Origin: Gordonibacter sp. 28C
Lineage (GTDB): Bacteria > Actinomycetota > Coriobacteriia > Coriobacteriales > Eggerthellaceae
Direction of reading: 5' to 3'
DNA length: 64,000 bases
Assembly (NCBI RefSeq): GCF_003339845.1
Contig: NZ_PPTR01000015.1
Coordinates: 1-64,000, forward strand
Below, piece by piece: positions 42,866-50,929 of the stretch. The stretch's first letter is position 1. The number at the start of each line of letters is the position of its first letter. Below the pieces are notes generated by a model. That model worked only from the letters and a program-made list of their open reading frames with translations, searched no databases and was not told the origin of the DNA. The position numbers were made by a program, and so were the translations under genes.

Positions 42866-44179
42866 TTACGAGGCGGCTGCGGCCGTCTCGGTTGCGTCGG
42901 CGCCGGTTGCGGAGCCTTCGGTCGCCGCCTTGGCCTTGCGGCCTTCGAGCATCTTCATGTCGCCGTTCCACTTCTTGGAGAACGGCAGCACGTCCAGCGC
43001 GGCCACGAGCGACAGCACGCCCATGACCATGAACACGGCCAAGCGGTTGTCGCCGCCCACGGCGCCTTGCACCACGATGTTCAGAATGGAGCCGAACACG
43101 ATAGCGAAGTTCGCCAGCGACAGGTTGAGCGGGTACTTCTTGGCGCCGTAGCGCTGGCGGGCGAACGCCGAGGCCACCACGGGCACGCCGCCGTAGCAGA
43201 AGCCGCAGCAGAACGCGCCCACCACGTAGAGCGCCGAGATGCCGGTGGTGAACGCGCCGATGATGCATGCGCAGGCGGCCACGGCGATGAGGCCGTCGAC
43301 CAGCATGGTCACCTTCACGTTCGTCTTGTCGTAGATGAGGCCGATGACCACGCGCGCCAAGCCGTTGCAGGTGGACACCAAGCCCACGAGCAGCGTGGCG
43401 AAGCCCACGTCGAAGCCCACGGCCTGCGCGTCGGAGGCGCAGTTGCCGATGGTGGCCAAGCCGATGGCGATGACGATGATAGCCCAGACCCAGTACACGT
43501 AGAACGTGGACGACTTGAGCGGCGTGTCCTGCTCGCCCGGGTCGTAGCCGCTGGCGGTGGCCTTCTCGGGCGCCATGAGCGCCACGATGTTCGCCGGCGG
43601 GCGGCGCAGCGTGCAGGCCAGTACGACCACGACGAGCGCGGTGATGACGCCGATGGCCACGAACACGGTGCCCAGGCCGAGCGTCGGCGCCAGGTTCACC
43701 GAGAGCGTGCCCAAGATGAGCGAGCCCAAGCCGAAGCCCATCATGAGCACGCCCGACGAGAAGCCCACCTTGTCGGGGAACCACACGTTGGTGGTGGCGA
43801 TGACGGAGTTGTAGCCCACGCCCACGCCCAGGCCGCCCAGCACGCCGTAGCACAGGTACACCACGGTGATGCTTCCCTGGCCGAACAGGCCGGTGCCGGC
43901 GAAGCCGCAGAAGAACAGCGCGGCGGCCACGAACAGCGTGTTGCGCACGCCGATCTTGCCCTCGATCTGCGAGCCGATGACGGCGCCGACGCAGAACGTG
44001 ATCATCATGATGTTGAACGTGAGGCCCACGGCGCTCTTCTCGAGGCCGAACGTGGTGCATATGGGCGCCGCGAACATGGAGAACGCGTAGATGAGCCCCA
44101 GAAACAGCAACGTGAGCGTGGATAAGGCCAGGTAGAGCACTCGCTTGCTCTTGATCTGGCCGACGGTCATACCAGGCAT
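42866..44179 (-). CDS. MFS transporter, oxalate/formate antiporter (OFA) type
   Basis: A 437-residue 12-helix carrier with OFA-family features: YAFSMFAAPICTTFGL after helix 1, GVGVGYNSVIATTNVWFPDKVGFSSGVLMMGFGLGS between helices 4 and 5. A polar loop follows helix 6, and the tail is Ala/Thr-rich. GAGAGGGG precedes ATG 44179; an upstream in-frame ATG at 44197 is less well placed. The small membrane protein at 42390 follows it in the same direction. Substrates of this subfamily are small carboxylates; the actual one is unknown. Confidence 0.85.
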   Translation of the reverse strand: MPGMTVGQIKSKRVLYLALSTLTLLFLGLIYAFSMFAAPICTTFGLEKSAVGLTFNIMMITFCVGAVIGSQIEGKIGVRNTLFVAAALFFCGFAGTGLFGQGSITVVYLCYGVLGGLGVGVGYNSVIATTNVWFPDKVGFSSGVLMMGFGLGSLILGTLSVNLAPTLGLGTVFVAIGVITALVVVVLACTLRRPPANIVALMAPEKATASGYDPGEQDTPLKSSTFYVYWVWAIIVIAIGLATIGNCASDAQAVGFDVGFATLLVGLVSTCNGLARVVIGLIYDKTNVKVTMLVDGLIAVAACACIIGAFTTGISALYVVGAFCCGFCYGGVPVVASAFARQRYGAKKYPLNLSLANFAIVFGSILNIVVQGAVGGDNRLAVFMVMGVLSLVAALDVLPFSKKWNGDMKMLEGRKAKAATEGSATGADATETAAAAS

Positions 44180-44247
44180 GGATCCCCTCTCTTTCAATGG
44201 TTACACGAATGCACGAACAGCGCGGGGCATGCCGTGCGACATCTTCC

Positions 44248-44310
44248 ATTGTGCCTTGGGCGCGCGAGCGCGCGTATAGTCGTGCGTACTAGATGCTCTC
44301 GTTTTCATAC
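44248..44310. promoter_or_regulatory. Divergent promoter region with CTAGTACGCACG box
   Basis: On the minus strand CTAGTACGCACG (44292-44281) lies 27 bp from a -10 CACAAT (44253-44248), an arrangement repeated exactly at 49212-49256. On the plus strand GTACTAGAT-N7-TTTTCATAC (44286-44310) repeats the element found ahead of cluster A. The box would sit around -40 to -51, as for an activator working without a good -35. Confidence 0.6.
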
Positions 44311-44445
44311 TCCTTATGGTAGGGGTCCGCCGCGCGCCGGTGGTAGGTTTGCAGACAGGACAAGATCGCGCGCGGGTTGCCCGCGCGGTTTTCGATGCGA
44401 GGGCGGCGACGCCCTCGCAGAGCGCTTTCAGGGGAGGCGAGGGGC

Positions 44446-45747
44446 GTGGCCGACATACGCAAGAACCGCTACGCCATCCTCGTATGCGGCGTCCTGACCA
44501 TGCTCATGTTCGGCACGATCTACGCGTGGTCCATCTTCATCCCTCCGCTCGAGGCCGAGTTCGGTTGGTCGCGCAGCCAGACGTCGCTCGTGTTCTCCGT
44601 GGCCATGATAGGGCTGTCGCTCGGCATGCTGTCCATCGGGCCCCTCTCGAAGGCGATCTCGCTGCGCACGTGCTTCGTGATCTCCACGTCGCTCATCGTG
44701 GCGGGGCTGTTCTCGTGCCAGTTCATCACCGAGCTGTGGCAGCTTTACGTGTTCTACGGCGTATGCTGCGGGTTCGGATCGGGCATGAGCTACACCGTGT
44801 GGACCACGAACACGCTCGCTTGGTTCGGGGACAAGGTGGGCTTCTCGTCCGGCGTCTTGGTCATGGGGTTCGGCATGGGCGCGCTGGTGCTGGGGTCCTT
44901 GGCCTCGGCGCTCATCTACTCGCCGCTGGGCTGGCGGCTTGCGTTTGTCGTCATCGCGGCGCTGGCGCTCGTGGAGGCGCTCGTCGCCGTCAACTTCATC
45001 CAGGAGCCGCCCGCGCGCATCGCCGCGCTCAAACCGAAGCGCGACAACGTGGGCGTGAGCCTGCCCGGCTCCAAGACGGTGCGCGAGCCGTCGTTTTGGC
45101 TGTTCTGCATCTGGCGCAGCGTGGTCATGGGCGCGGGCGGCGCCGTGATAGCCGAGGCGTCCGTCATGATGACGGGCATCGGGTCGTCCATCGCGTTCGC
45201 CACGGCGGCCGTGGGCGCGCTCGGCTTGGGCAACGGGTTCGGCCGGCCGCTCGGCGGCATCCTGTACGACCGCATCGGGCAGAACCGCACGCTCGTGGTG
45301 CTGCCGGCGCTGGCGTTGGCCGTGTCGGTGGGCATGGCGGCGGCGTACTGGTTCGAGGTGCCCTGGATGTTCGCGCCGTTTTTGCTCATTGAGGGGCTTT
45401 TGTACGGCATGTACGCGGCCATAAACACCTCGTACATGCGCACGACGTTCGGGCAGCGCGACCTGGCCATGAACACCGGCATCAGCGCCGTCGTGCTGGC
45501 GCCGTTCAACCTGGTGTTCCCGCTCGTGGCGGCGGCGCTGTACGAGTGGACGGGCGGCTACGAGTCGTTCTTCGTGCTCGTTCCCGCCTTCGCGCTGCTG
45601 TCGCTGGTGTGCGGCGCGCTGTGCAAGCCCGCGAACGCGCGGCTGCAGGCGAAATACGGCGCGCTCGAGGGAGACGCGAGGGAAGGAGGCGGCCGTGTCG
45701 TGGGGCAAAGCGCAGATCACGAAGCAGGCGTACCGCACCGCGCCTGA
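44446..45747 (+). CDS. MFS transporter, OFA type
   Basis: A 433-residue 12-helix carrier, related to the divergent gene at 42866: YAWSIFIPPLEAEFGWSRSQTS, GSGMSYTVWTTNTLAWFGDKVGFSSGVLVMGFGMGA, and FGRPLGGILYDRIGQNRTLV. GTG 44446 follows a GGGGAGGCGAGGGG ribosome region. Its last 53 bp overlap the next gene in another frame, so its C-terminal tail (GGGRVVGQSADHE...) may be read-over sequence rather than conserved protein. Confidence 0.85.
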   Translation: MADIRKNRYAILVCGVLTMLMFGTIYAWSIFIPPLEAEFGWSRSQTSLVFSVAMIGLSLGMLSIGPLSKAISLRTCFVISTSLIVAGLFSCQFITELWQLYVFYGVCCGFGSGMSYTVWTTNTLAWFGDKVGFSSGVLVMGFGMGALVLGSLASALIYSPLGWRLAFVVIAALALVEALVAVNFIQEPPARIAALKPKRDNVGVSLPGSKTVREPSFWLFCIWRSVVMGAGGAVIAEASVMMTGIGSSIAFATAAVGALGLGNGFGRPLGGILYDRIGQNRTLVVLPALALAVSVGMAAAYWFEVPWMFAPFLLIEGLLYGMYAAINTSYMRTTFGQRDLAMNTGISAVVLAPFNLVFPLVAAALYEWTGGYESFFVLVPAFALLSLVCGALCKPANARLQAKYGALEGDAREGGGRVVGQSADHEAGVPHRA

Positions 45748-47065
45748 GGACTACGCCGCGTTCGAGGCGGTGAACCTGGCCGGAAGGGACGGCGTGCGCG
45801 TGCTGGACGTAGGATGCTTCGACGGGTTCAACACGCGGCTCAAGTTCGCGCCCTACGCCGGCGTGTCGCGCGTGGTGGGCATCGACCCCATGGCCGACGC
45901 CGTGGCCGACGCCGCCGCGCTCGCGGCCGACGATCCCCGCTTCTCGTTCTCGTGCGCGACGTTCGAGGAATACGAGCCGGGCGACGAGGAGCGCTTCGAC
46001 CTCGTGTACTTCTCGCATGTGCTGCAGCATCTTCCCGATCCGCAGGCGGCGCTCGACAAGGCGTTCCGGCTGCTCGATCCGGGCGGCTTCGTGGTGGTGA
46101 AGACCGTCGACGACGCCGCGAAGCTGTCCTATCCCGATCCTGACGACGTCATGCGCCGGCTGTTCGAGCTGTACGAGCGGCACGTGCTGCCGAACACCCC
46201 GCACACGTCCCGCACCGACCGTTACAACGGCGAGAAATGCTACACGCTCATGAAGCGCGCGGGCTTGGAGAACGTGCGCGTGCGCACGTTCTCCACCGAC
46301 ACGGCCGGCAAGGGGCTCGACGAGCGGCGGGAGCTGTTCGAGCGCTGCGTGTACTTCCGGCGCAACGTGCCGCCTTGCGTGGACGAGGCCGCGGCGGCGG
46401 AGATACGATCCCTCGTCGACGCGTGGGGCGCGCTGTTCGAACGCGACGATTACTACTTCGCCAGCCAATCGTTCGTGGCGATAGGGCAGAAGCCGCAAGA
46501 GGGCGTGCGGTCGTGGACGTACGCGGGCCCGGTGTTCGGCGACGGAGCGGCGGCGTCGGCGCCCCGCCCTGCGGCGACGGGCGGTGCGCGCGCCGCGGAA
46601 GGGGAGGGCGCGGCGGCCGAGACGCTCGTGCTGCGCCCCATGACGGAAAGCGACCTGGGAAGCGTCATGGGCATCGAGGTGGCGTCGTTCCGCGACCCGT
46701 GGACGCCGCTCGCCTTCGCGCTCGAACTTCGCCACAATCCGTGCGCGCGTTATACCGTCGCCGTGGTGGACGGCGACGTGGCGGGCTATCTGGGCTGGTG
46801 GGGAACGCCGGAGGGAGCCGCCATCGTGCGCGTGGCCGTGGACCCCGCCTTCCGCAAGGCCGGCGTGGGCCGCGCGCTCGTGGAACAGGCGGCGCGGTGC
46901 GCCTGCGATGAGGGCCATGCCGCGCTCAAGCTCGAAGTGCGCGCCGGAAACGCCGTGGCCTGCGCGTTCTACGCGCGTCTGGGCTTTCTGGTGGTGGCCG
47001 TGCGCGCGGGCTACTACGACGATCCTCCCGAAGACGCCCTGGTCATGGCCCTTACCTTGGCGTAG
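45695..47065 (+). CDS. Fusion of a SAM-dependent methyltransferase and a GNAT acetyltransferase
   Basis: A 456-residue protein. The N-terminal half is a class I methyltransferase: SAM motif VLDVGCFDGFN (~36-46), GIDPMADAV, FDLVYFSHVLQHLPDP and LLDPGGFVVVK. An Ala/Gly-rich linker (~280-305) joins it to a C-terminal GNAT domain of RimI type, with EVASFRDPWTPLAFALEL, VAVDPAFRKAGVGRALVEQA (acetyl-CoA loop) and NAVACAFYARLGF. GTG 45695 follows AAGGAGG and overlaps the MFS gene by 53 bp. A two-activity modification enzyme is implied; targets unknown. The GNAT half might be the cell's RimI. Confidence 0.85.
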   Translation: MSWGKAQITKQAYRTAPEDYAAFEAVNLAGRDGVRVLDVGCFDGFNTRLKFAPYAGVSRVVGIDPMADAVADAAALAADDPRFSFSCATFEEYEPGDEERFDLVYFSHVLQHLPDPQAALDKAFRLLDPGGFVVVKTVDDAAKLSYPDPDDVMRRLFELYERHVLPNTPHTSRTDRYNGEKCYTLMKRAGLENVRVRTFSTDTAGKGLDERRELFERCVYFRRNVPPCVDEAAAAEIRSLVDAWGALFERDDYYFASQSFVAIGQKPQEGVRSWTYAGPVFGDGAAASAPRPAATGGARAAEGEGAAAETLVLRPMTESDLGSVMGIEVASFRDPWTPLAFALELRHNPCARYTVAVVDGDVAGYLGWWGTPEGAAIVRVAVDPAFRKAGVGRALVEQAARCACDEGHAALKLEVRAGNAVACAFYARLGFLVVAVRAGYYDDPPEDALVMALTLA

Positions 47066-47075
47066 CTCCCTCTCG

Positions 47076-47738
47076 TCAGCTTCCGTCGGCCTCCTCCAGC
47101 GTGGCGTCCGACATGCCCACGGCCCACAGCATGTAGGCGTTCATGATGCGCGGGGACTTGTCGGCCAGGGTCTCGACGTCGGCTGCGCTGGCCTGGTCGC
47201 TGGCGGCGCGGAGGTGCAGAGGACGGTAGAGCGGCCGCGCCGTATGCCGGGCGCGTTTTGCCACGAGCAGGGCGGGGAAGGTCACGCCGGCGTTGTTGTA
47301 CGTCGTTGCCGCGTTGTTGTACAGGCGTTCGCGCAAAGGCAGGCGCTTGTCGGCCTCGTTCAGCCGCTCGATCGCCTCGTGCGCGCGGTCGAGCGCGGTT
47401 GCGCGGCGCATATCGGTTGCAGCGGAGAAGGCGCGCCAGGCTTGAGCGAGCGCGCTGTCGGCCTCGGCGGCCGCTTCGATCCCGTCCGCCTTTCGGCAGG
47501 CGTCCAGCGCTCGGCGGACGTCGTCCGTGGGCGCGTCGGCGAACTCGGCGCTTGCGGCCAAGGTGTCGATCAGCTGTCGGGAGGCGTCCAAACGCTCGAT
47601 GCGCTGCTCCTGAACCCGGTTCCAGGCTTCGGCGGCCTCTTCGTCGAGCCTTTGCAGGTTGCGGTAGAGCAGGATCATGATGATGGCGAAGCCGGTGGCG
47701 AGTGCGACGAACGGCACGAGAACGGACATGATAGACAT
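47076..47738 (-). CDS. LemA-like membrane-anchored protein
   Basis: A 220-residue protein. One N-terminal helix (VPFVALATGFAIIMILLYRNL) is followed by a long helical domain. The stretch LRERLYNNAATTYNNAGVTFPALLVAKRA matches the LemA hallmark (YN.....YN.....FP). LemA proteins present a coiled helical domain outside the membrane; their role is unclear. GAAGGGGG precedes ATG 47738. Confidence 0.65.
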   Translation of the reverse strand: MSIMSVLVPFVALATGFAIIMILLYRNLQRLDEEAAEAWNRVQEQRIERLDASRQLIDTLAASAEFADAPTDDVRRALDACRKADGIEAAAEADSALAQAWRAFSAATDMRRATALDRAHEAIERLNEADKRLPLRERLYNNAATTYNNAGVTFPALLVAKRARHTARPLYRPLHLRAASDQASAADVETLADKSPRIMNAYMLWAVGMSDATLEEADGS

Positions 47739-47792
47739 GTGGGCCCCCTTCGGAGTCGGCTGACGCCGCTATTATACGAAGGGGGCCGTCGC

Positions 47793-47818
47793 GAACCATA
47801 CCACGGCTGGTATGGTTC
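47793..47818. terminator. Hairpin between minus-strand genes
   Basis: An 11-bp perfect stem GAACCATACCA/TGGTATGGTTC with CGGC loop, 32 bp beyond the stop of the small membrane protein gene at 47850 and upstream of the LemA-like gene. Confidence 0.65.
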
Positions 47819-47849
47819 TAGAGTATGAATGCGGTGCTTTCGGCGGGGC

Positions 47850-48140
47850 TCACAGGCCGAACCGCGTGCGGGTTTCCTTGATGCTGCGTCCGCACTTCGA
47901 GAAGTCCCTTCCCGCAGCTCCCGCGAAGATGGCCAGGATGAACGCCGATATCCACATCGCGCCGCTCACCACCATGTTGCCCTCTTGCAGGATACCGGCG
48001 ACTTCCAGCATCGGCTTGCCCAGCAGTATCAGCATCATCACGGCGAGCGCCGCCAGGATCTTGATGATGTCGAGGCGCTGCTTCGCCTTGAGCCGCTCTA
48101 TTTCGGCCTGCGCCTTCGCAGCGCTGCCCTTCTTGCCCAT
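47850..48140 (-). CDS. Small two-helix membrane protein paired with the SpoVA-like gene
   Basis: A 96-residue paralogue of the protein at 42390: charged N-terminus (AQAEIERLKAKQRLDIIK), two hydrophobic helices around VAGILQEGNMVVSG (compare TSGVLEVGNMAVG), and a short basic tail with RDFSKCGRSI (compare VDFTRSGNEI). AGGAGG precedes ATG 48140. Again it lies immediately downstream of a multi-helix membrane protein gene in the same direction. Confidence 0.75.
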   Translation of the reverse strand: MGKKGSAAKAQAEIERLKAKQRLDIIKILAALAVMMLILLGKPMLEVAGILQEGNMVVSGAMWISAFILAIFAGAAGRDFSKCGRSIKETRTRFGL

Positions 48141-48202
48141 GAGGCCTCCTATTTCCGAATCCGGTCCGCCTTCTGCGGCGGGGCGCGCCGTCGGCGAGCG
48201 TC

Positions 48203-49156
48203 TTATCCGATCGATCGGTCCACGGCCTCTTCGGCCACGGCCATGGGCACCGCTTCGGCCGATGCTGTGACGGACGCGCCGGTCGCGTTCGGGTGTATCT
48301 CGTCGAGCTCGTCCATGAGATGCTGCGCCTTCGCGCGATGGACCTCGTGGATGGGCGTGCGGCCGAACTTGGCGTTGTAGATGAGGAACGTGGCCAAGCC
48401 GGTGAAGAACAGGCCGGCCACGGCCAGGAAGAACGATCCCAAGTGCACGATCCCCTCGCCGAACTCGCCCATCGCGAACGACACGCCCACATTGTACATG
48501 TTGTAGCCGCCCACGGGAATCATCACGCTGAAACCCTGTCCGGCGAAGTTCGCCAGCACGCCCGACACGCCGATCGGTGCGAACACGGCGCCGCAGAACC
48601 AGGCCGTGAGCAGGATCCACACGGGCTGGCACTTCGGCGTGATGCTCTTAACCACCAAATAGACCACCTGGAAAAGCGCGCACAGCAGACCGCCCACGAG
48701 GAAGGCCAGGGGGAACACGAGCGCGGTCGTGTTCTTCTCCGCGGCCACGAGCGGCTCGACTCCCATGGCGCCGCATGCGTAGCCGAACAGGATGCTTATG
48801 CCGGCGGCCACGGCGTTGAACCATATGACCAGCCACAGTCCCTGCCAAACCGCCTTGCCCGCCGTGGCGTTCTGCTTCGTCCAGGGCCCCACCATCTTCA
48901 TGCCCACGGCCATGGCGAAGCCGGAGAACGGCAGCAGCGCGCCGAACGTGCCCCACTCCTCCACCAACTGGTAGGTGGCGAACCCGCCCAGCACGCAGCC
49001 GATGACGCCCATGCTGACGAGCGTCGCCCCGCCGATGAAGAACTGCATGGGCGTGCCGGTGAGCACCTGGGTCCATACCGTGACGATCGCTTGGGCGACG
49101 AGCGCGAGCACGCCGCCTATCAGGAAGCTGTAGATAACCGTCTTGTAGGCTTTCAT
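48203..49156 (-). CDS. Multi-helix membrane protein, SpoVA-like
   Basis: A 317-residue protein with about eight hydrophobic helices. The first 85 residues (VIYSFLIGGVLALVAQAIV..., GVIGCVLGGFATYQLVEEWGTFGALLPFSGFAMAV) resemble SpoVAC/SpoVAE-type proteins, which release small molecules in spore formers. The C-terminus is a polar tail. GAGGGG precedes ATG 49156. Its promoter shares the CTAGTACGCACG box with the OFA carrier at 42866. A small-molecule channel is a reasonable guess; sporulation is not implied. Confidence 0.6.
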   Translation of the reverse strand: MKAYKTVIYSFLIGGVLALVAQAIVTVWTQVLTGTPMQFFIGGATLVSMGVIGCVLGGFATYQLVEEWGTFGALLPFSGFAMAVGMKMVGPWTKQNATAGKAVWQGLWLVIWFNAVAAGISILFGYACGAMGVEPLVAAEKNTTALVFPLAFLVGGLLCALFQVVYLVVKSITPKCQPVWILLTAWFCGAVFAPIGVSGVLANFAGQGFSVMIPVGGYNMYNVGVSFAMGEFGEGIVHLGSFFLAVAGLFFTGLATFLIYNAKFGRTPIHEVHRAKAQHLMDELDEIHPNATGASVTASAEAVPMAVAEEAVDRSIG

Positions 49157-49211
49157 CGATTCATCCCCTCTGTGTGTTCGTATGACATGCGCGAAAGCGC
49201 GAGACGCCGTC

Positions 49212-49256
49212 ATTGTACCGGTGCGAGGAGAGGCGGTATCGATCCGTGCGTACTAG
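49212..49256 (-). promoter_or_regulatory. Promoter with CTAGTACGCACG box at -40 to -51
   Basis: On the minus strand CTAGTACGCACG (49256-49245) is 27 bp from the -10 TACAAT (49217-49212), identical spacing to the promoter at 44248-44292. The rest of the 350-bp gap 49157-49506 holds only the hairpin at 49347-49384. Confidence 0.6.
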
Positions 49257-49346
49257 CCCCTGTTGATTTTCGTCCACACGGGAGGATGAATCGTGCGGAA
49301 AGGCCGCGTCTGCGGGAAGCGCGCCGAAGGCGCCGAGGGGCGAAAG

Positions 49347-49384
49347 CAGGAGAGCCGGGAGCGCTCCCGCGCTTCCGGCTCCTG
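49347..49384 (-). terminator. Hairpin downstream of the DUF2798-like gene
   Basis: CAGGAG-GCCGG-AGCG pairs with CGCT-CCGGC-TCCTG with one bulge and one mismatch. It lies 120 bp past the stop at 49507 on the minus strand. Confidence 0.45.
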
Positions 49385-49506
49385 TGTTTCAGACCTTCTC
49401 GATTATAAGACGATATCTACTAGTTGGCAATACCGTCCGGCAGGGAATTTTTCTTTGACCGAGAATTCACGTCGATTCGCGGAATTGTGCCCTGCGGGCC
49501 GAGCGG

Positions 49507-50118
49507 CTACTCGCCTTTGTCGGCAAGCACGCTCGGAACGAGGGAGCTTGCCGCCGCGCGCGCCTCGCCGATCTTCTCGCGCAGCCGGGCGAGACCGGGC
49601 CCGACGGCGTACGCGTAGGCGATTTTCACGAAGGGTCCCACGGCCAGCAGGTTCACGGCGAACGCCAACACGAGGGACACGGGCAGGCCTTCGGCGTAGG
49701 CGAGCCAGGTGAATCCGGCGGGCCCGTTGGAGATGAGCACGCCGAAGAAGGTCATGAACGTCACCATGGAAACCACGTTCACCAGCGTCATGGCCACCGT
49801 GCGCTTGAACCCGACGATGCCGGACGGCACGACGACGGGAGCCACCCGTGCCACGATGGGGTTGGCGACGAGCAGGCGAACGCAGAAGGCGGCCGCGAAC
49901 GTGAGGGGGTACTCGTAGAGCGCCTGCGAGTACGCGGCCCAGGTGATGTCCGACGCGTGCAGCAGCCAGTTGATGGTCACCATGCTCGTGACCATGCAGA
50001 ACACCATGAGCGTTTGGAACGCGAGCTTGTCCTTTCCGCCGGTGGGCACGGGCACGGCGCCTCGCAGGGCGCGGGTGTAGGCGTTGTCGGGCAAAGAGCG
50101 TGCAACATGCAAAGACAT
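49507..50118 (-). CDS. DUF2798-like four-helix membrane protein
   Basis: A 203-residue protein built of two similar halves, each with two helices and the pattern MVT-x-N/F...W..Y...YP..F..AF (FQTLMVFCMVTSMVTINWLL; MTLVNVVSMVTFMTFFGVLI). This duplicated layout is that of DUF2798 proteins, whose role is unknown. AAAGGA precedes ATG 50118. Confidence 0.65.
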   Translation of the reverse strand: MSLHVARSLPDNAYTRALRGAVPVPTGGKDKLAFQTLMVFCMVTSMVTINWLLHASDITWAAYSQALYEYPLTFAAAFCVRLLVANPIVARVAPVVVPSGIVGFKRTVAMTLVNVVSMVTFMTFFGVLISNGPAGFTWLAYAEGLPVSLVLAFAVNLLAVGPFVKIAYAYAVGPGLARLREKIGEARAAASSLVPSVLADKGE

Positions 50119-50593
50119 GAGGTCCTTTCGGTCGAAGTGCGTATTCCGTTGTCGTTTCTTTCATGCGCCGTGTGCGGCCGAACCGAGCGGCTCGGGCGCT
50201 TTGGCGCGAACGCGGCGGAAAGCATCCGCCGACGCAAGACGACGAGCGGCCGACGCCAGCGAGGCGGGTCGCATCGAAAATGTCGTCGATGATGAAAAAA
50301 CGGGCAGCGCTCGAAGCGCTAGCGAATCCGAATGCCATCGGATGAGCCCAGTATACGGCAGCCCCGTCTCCCCACCCTGTCGAAAAGTTCATCACCAGAA
50401 ACTCTTCACCATCGAGCGCCCCGAACCCCGTTCGCCGCTCGAAAAAGCCCGCCTGCTCGCCTCGGGGCCCGTCGAGAGGTCGGAGGCGAGGCTAGCCAAA
50501 ACACGATAATGGTGATAATCTAGTATAAGACATAATCTATCATTGCTCGATGGATCACCGAACGAGCAGGCGGCAGCGAAAGGGATGAAAGCC
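50119..50593. other. 475-bp divergent gap, no gene seen
   Basis: GC-rich frames here lack ribosome sites. Near the right end, 50500-50545 is AT-rich with ATAATCTA repeated (50515 and 50532) and TATAAG between, the likely promoter/operator of the CMD-arsS pair. Confidence 0.4.
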
Positions 50594-50926
50594 ATGGAAA
50601 CCTATTACAACCCGGAGGACCTGGACAAGTTCTCGACCATGGGAGAGGAGGCCCCCGAGCTCTGGGACCTCTACATGGCCTACTACGGCAAGGTGTTCGC
50701 CGAAGGCGCGCTCACGGCGCGCGAGAAGGCCATCGTCGCGCTGGCGGTGGCGGCGGCCGTGCAGTGCCCGTACTGCATCGACTCCTACACCCAGTCGTGC
50801 CTGGAGAAGGGCGTGACCGAGGAGCAGATGACCGAGGCCATCCACGTGGCGAACGCCATCCGCGGCGGGGCCGCGCTCGTGCACGGCGTGCAGATGAAGA
50901 ACGTGGTCAAGCAGCTGGAAATGTAA
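50594..50926 (+). CDS. CMD/AhpD-like protein of the arsenosugar-type pair
   Basis: A 110-residue carboxymuconolactone-decarboxylase-fold protein with a redox motif CPYCIDSYTQ (AhpD-type CxxC plus downstream H in VHGVQ). Family members of this type are found beside ArsS-like radical SAM proteins, as here, where the next gene starts 3 bp after the stop. AAAGGG precedes ATG 50594. It is probably a thiol-peroxidase or reductant partner of the radical SAM enzyme. Confidence 0.82.
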   Translation: METYYNPEDLDKFSTMGEEAPELWDLYMAYYGKVFAEGALTAREKAIVALAVAAAVQCPYCIDSYTQSCLEKGVTEEQMTEAIHVANAIRGGAALVHGVQMKNVVKQLEM

Positions 50927-50929
50927 GCC

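Noticed and set aside
50163-50345. Plus-strand 60-codon ORF in the gap ahead of the CMD-arsS pair
   Set aside because: No ribosome site and Arg/Ala-rich composition typical of non-coding high-GC DNA.
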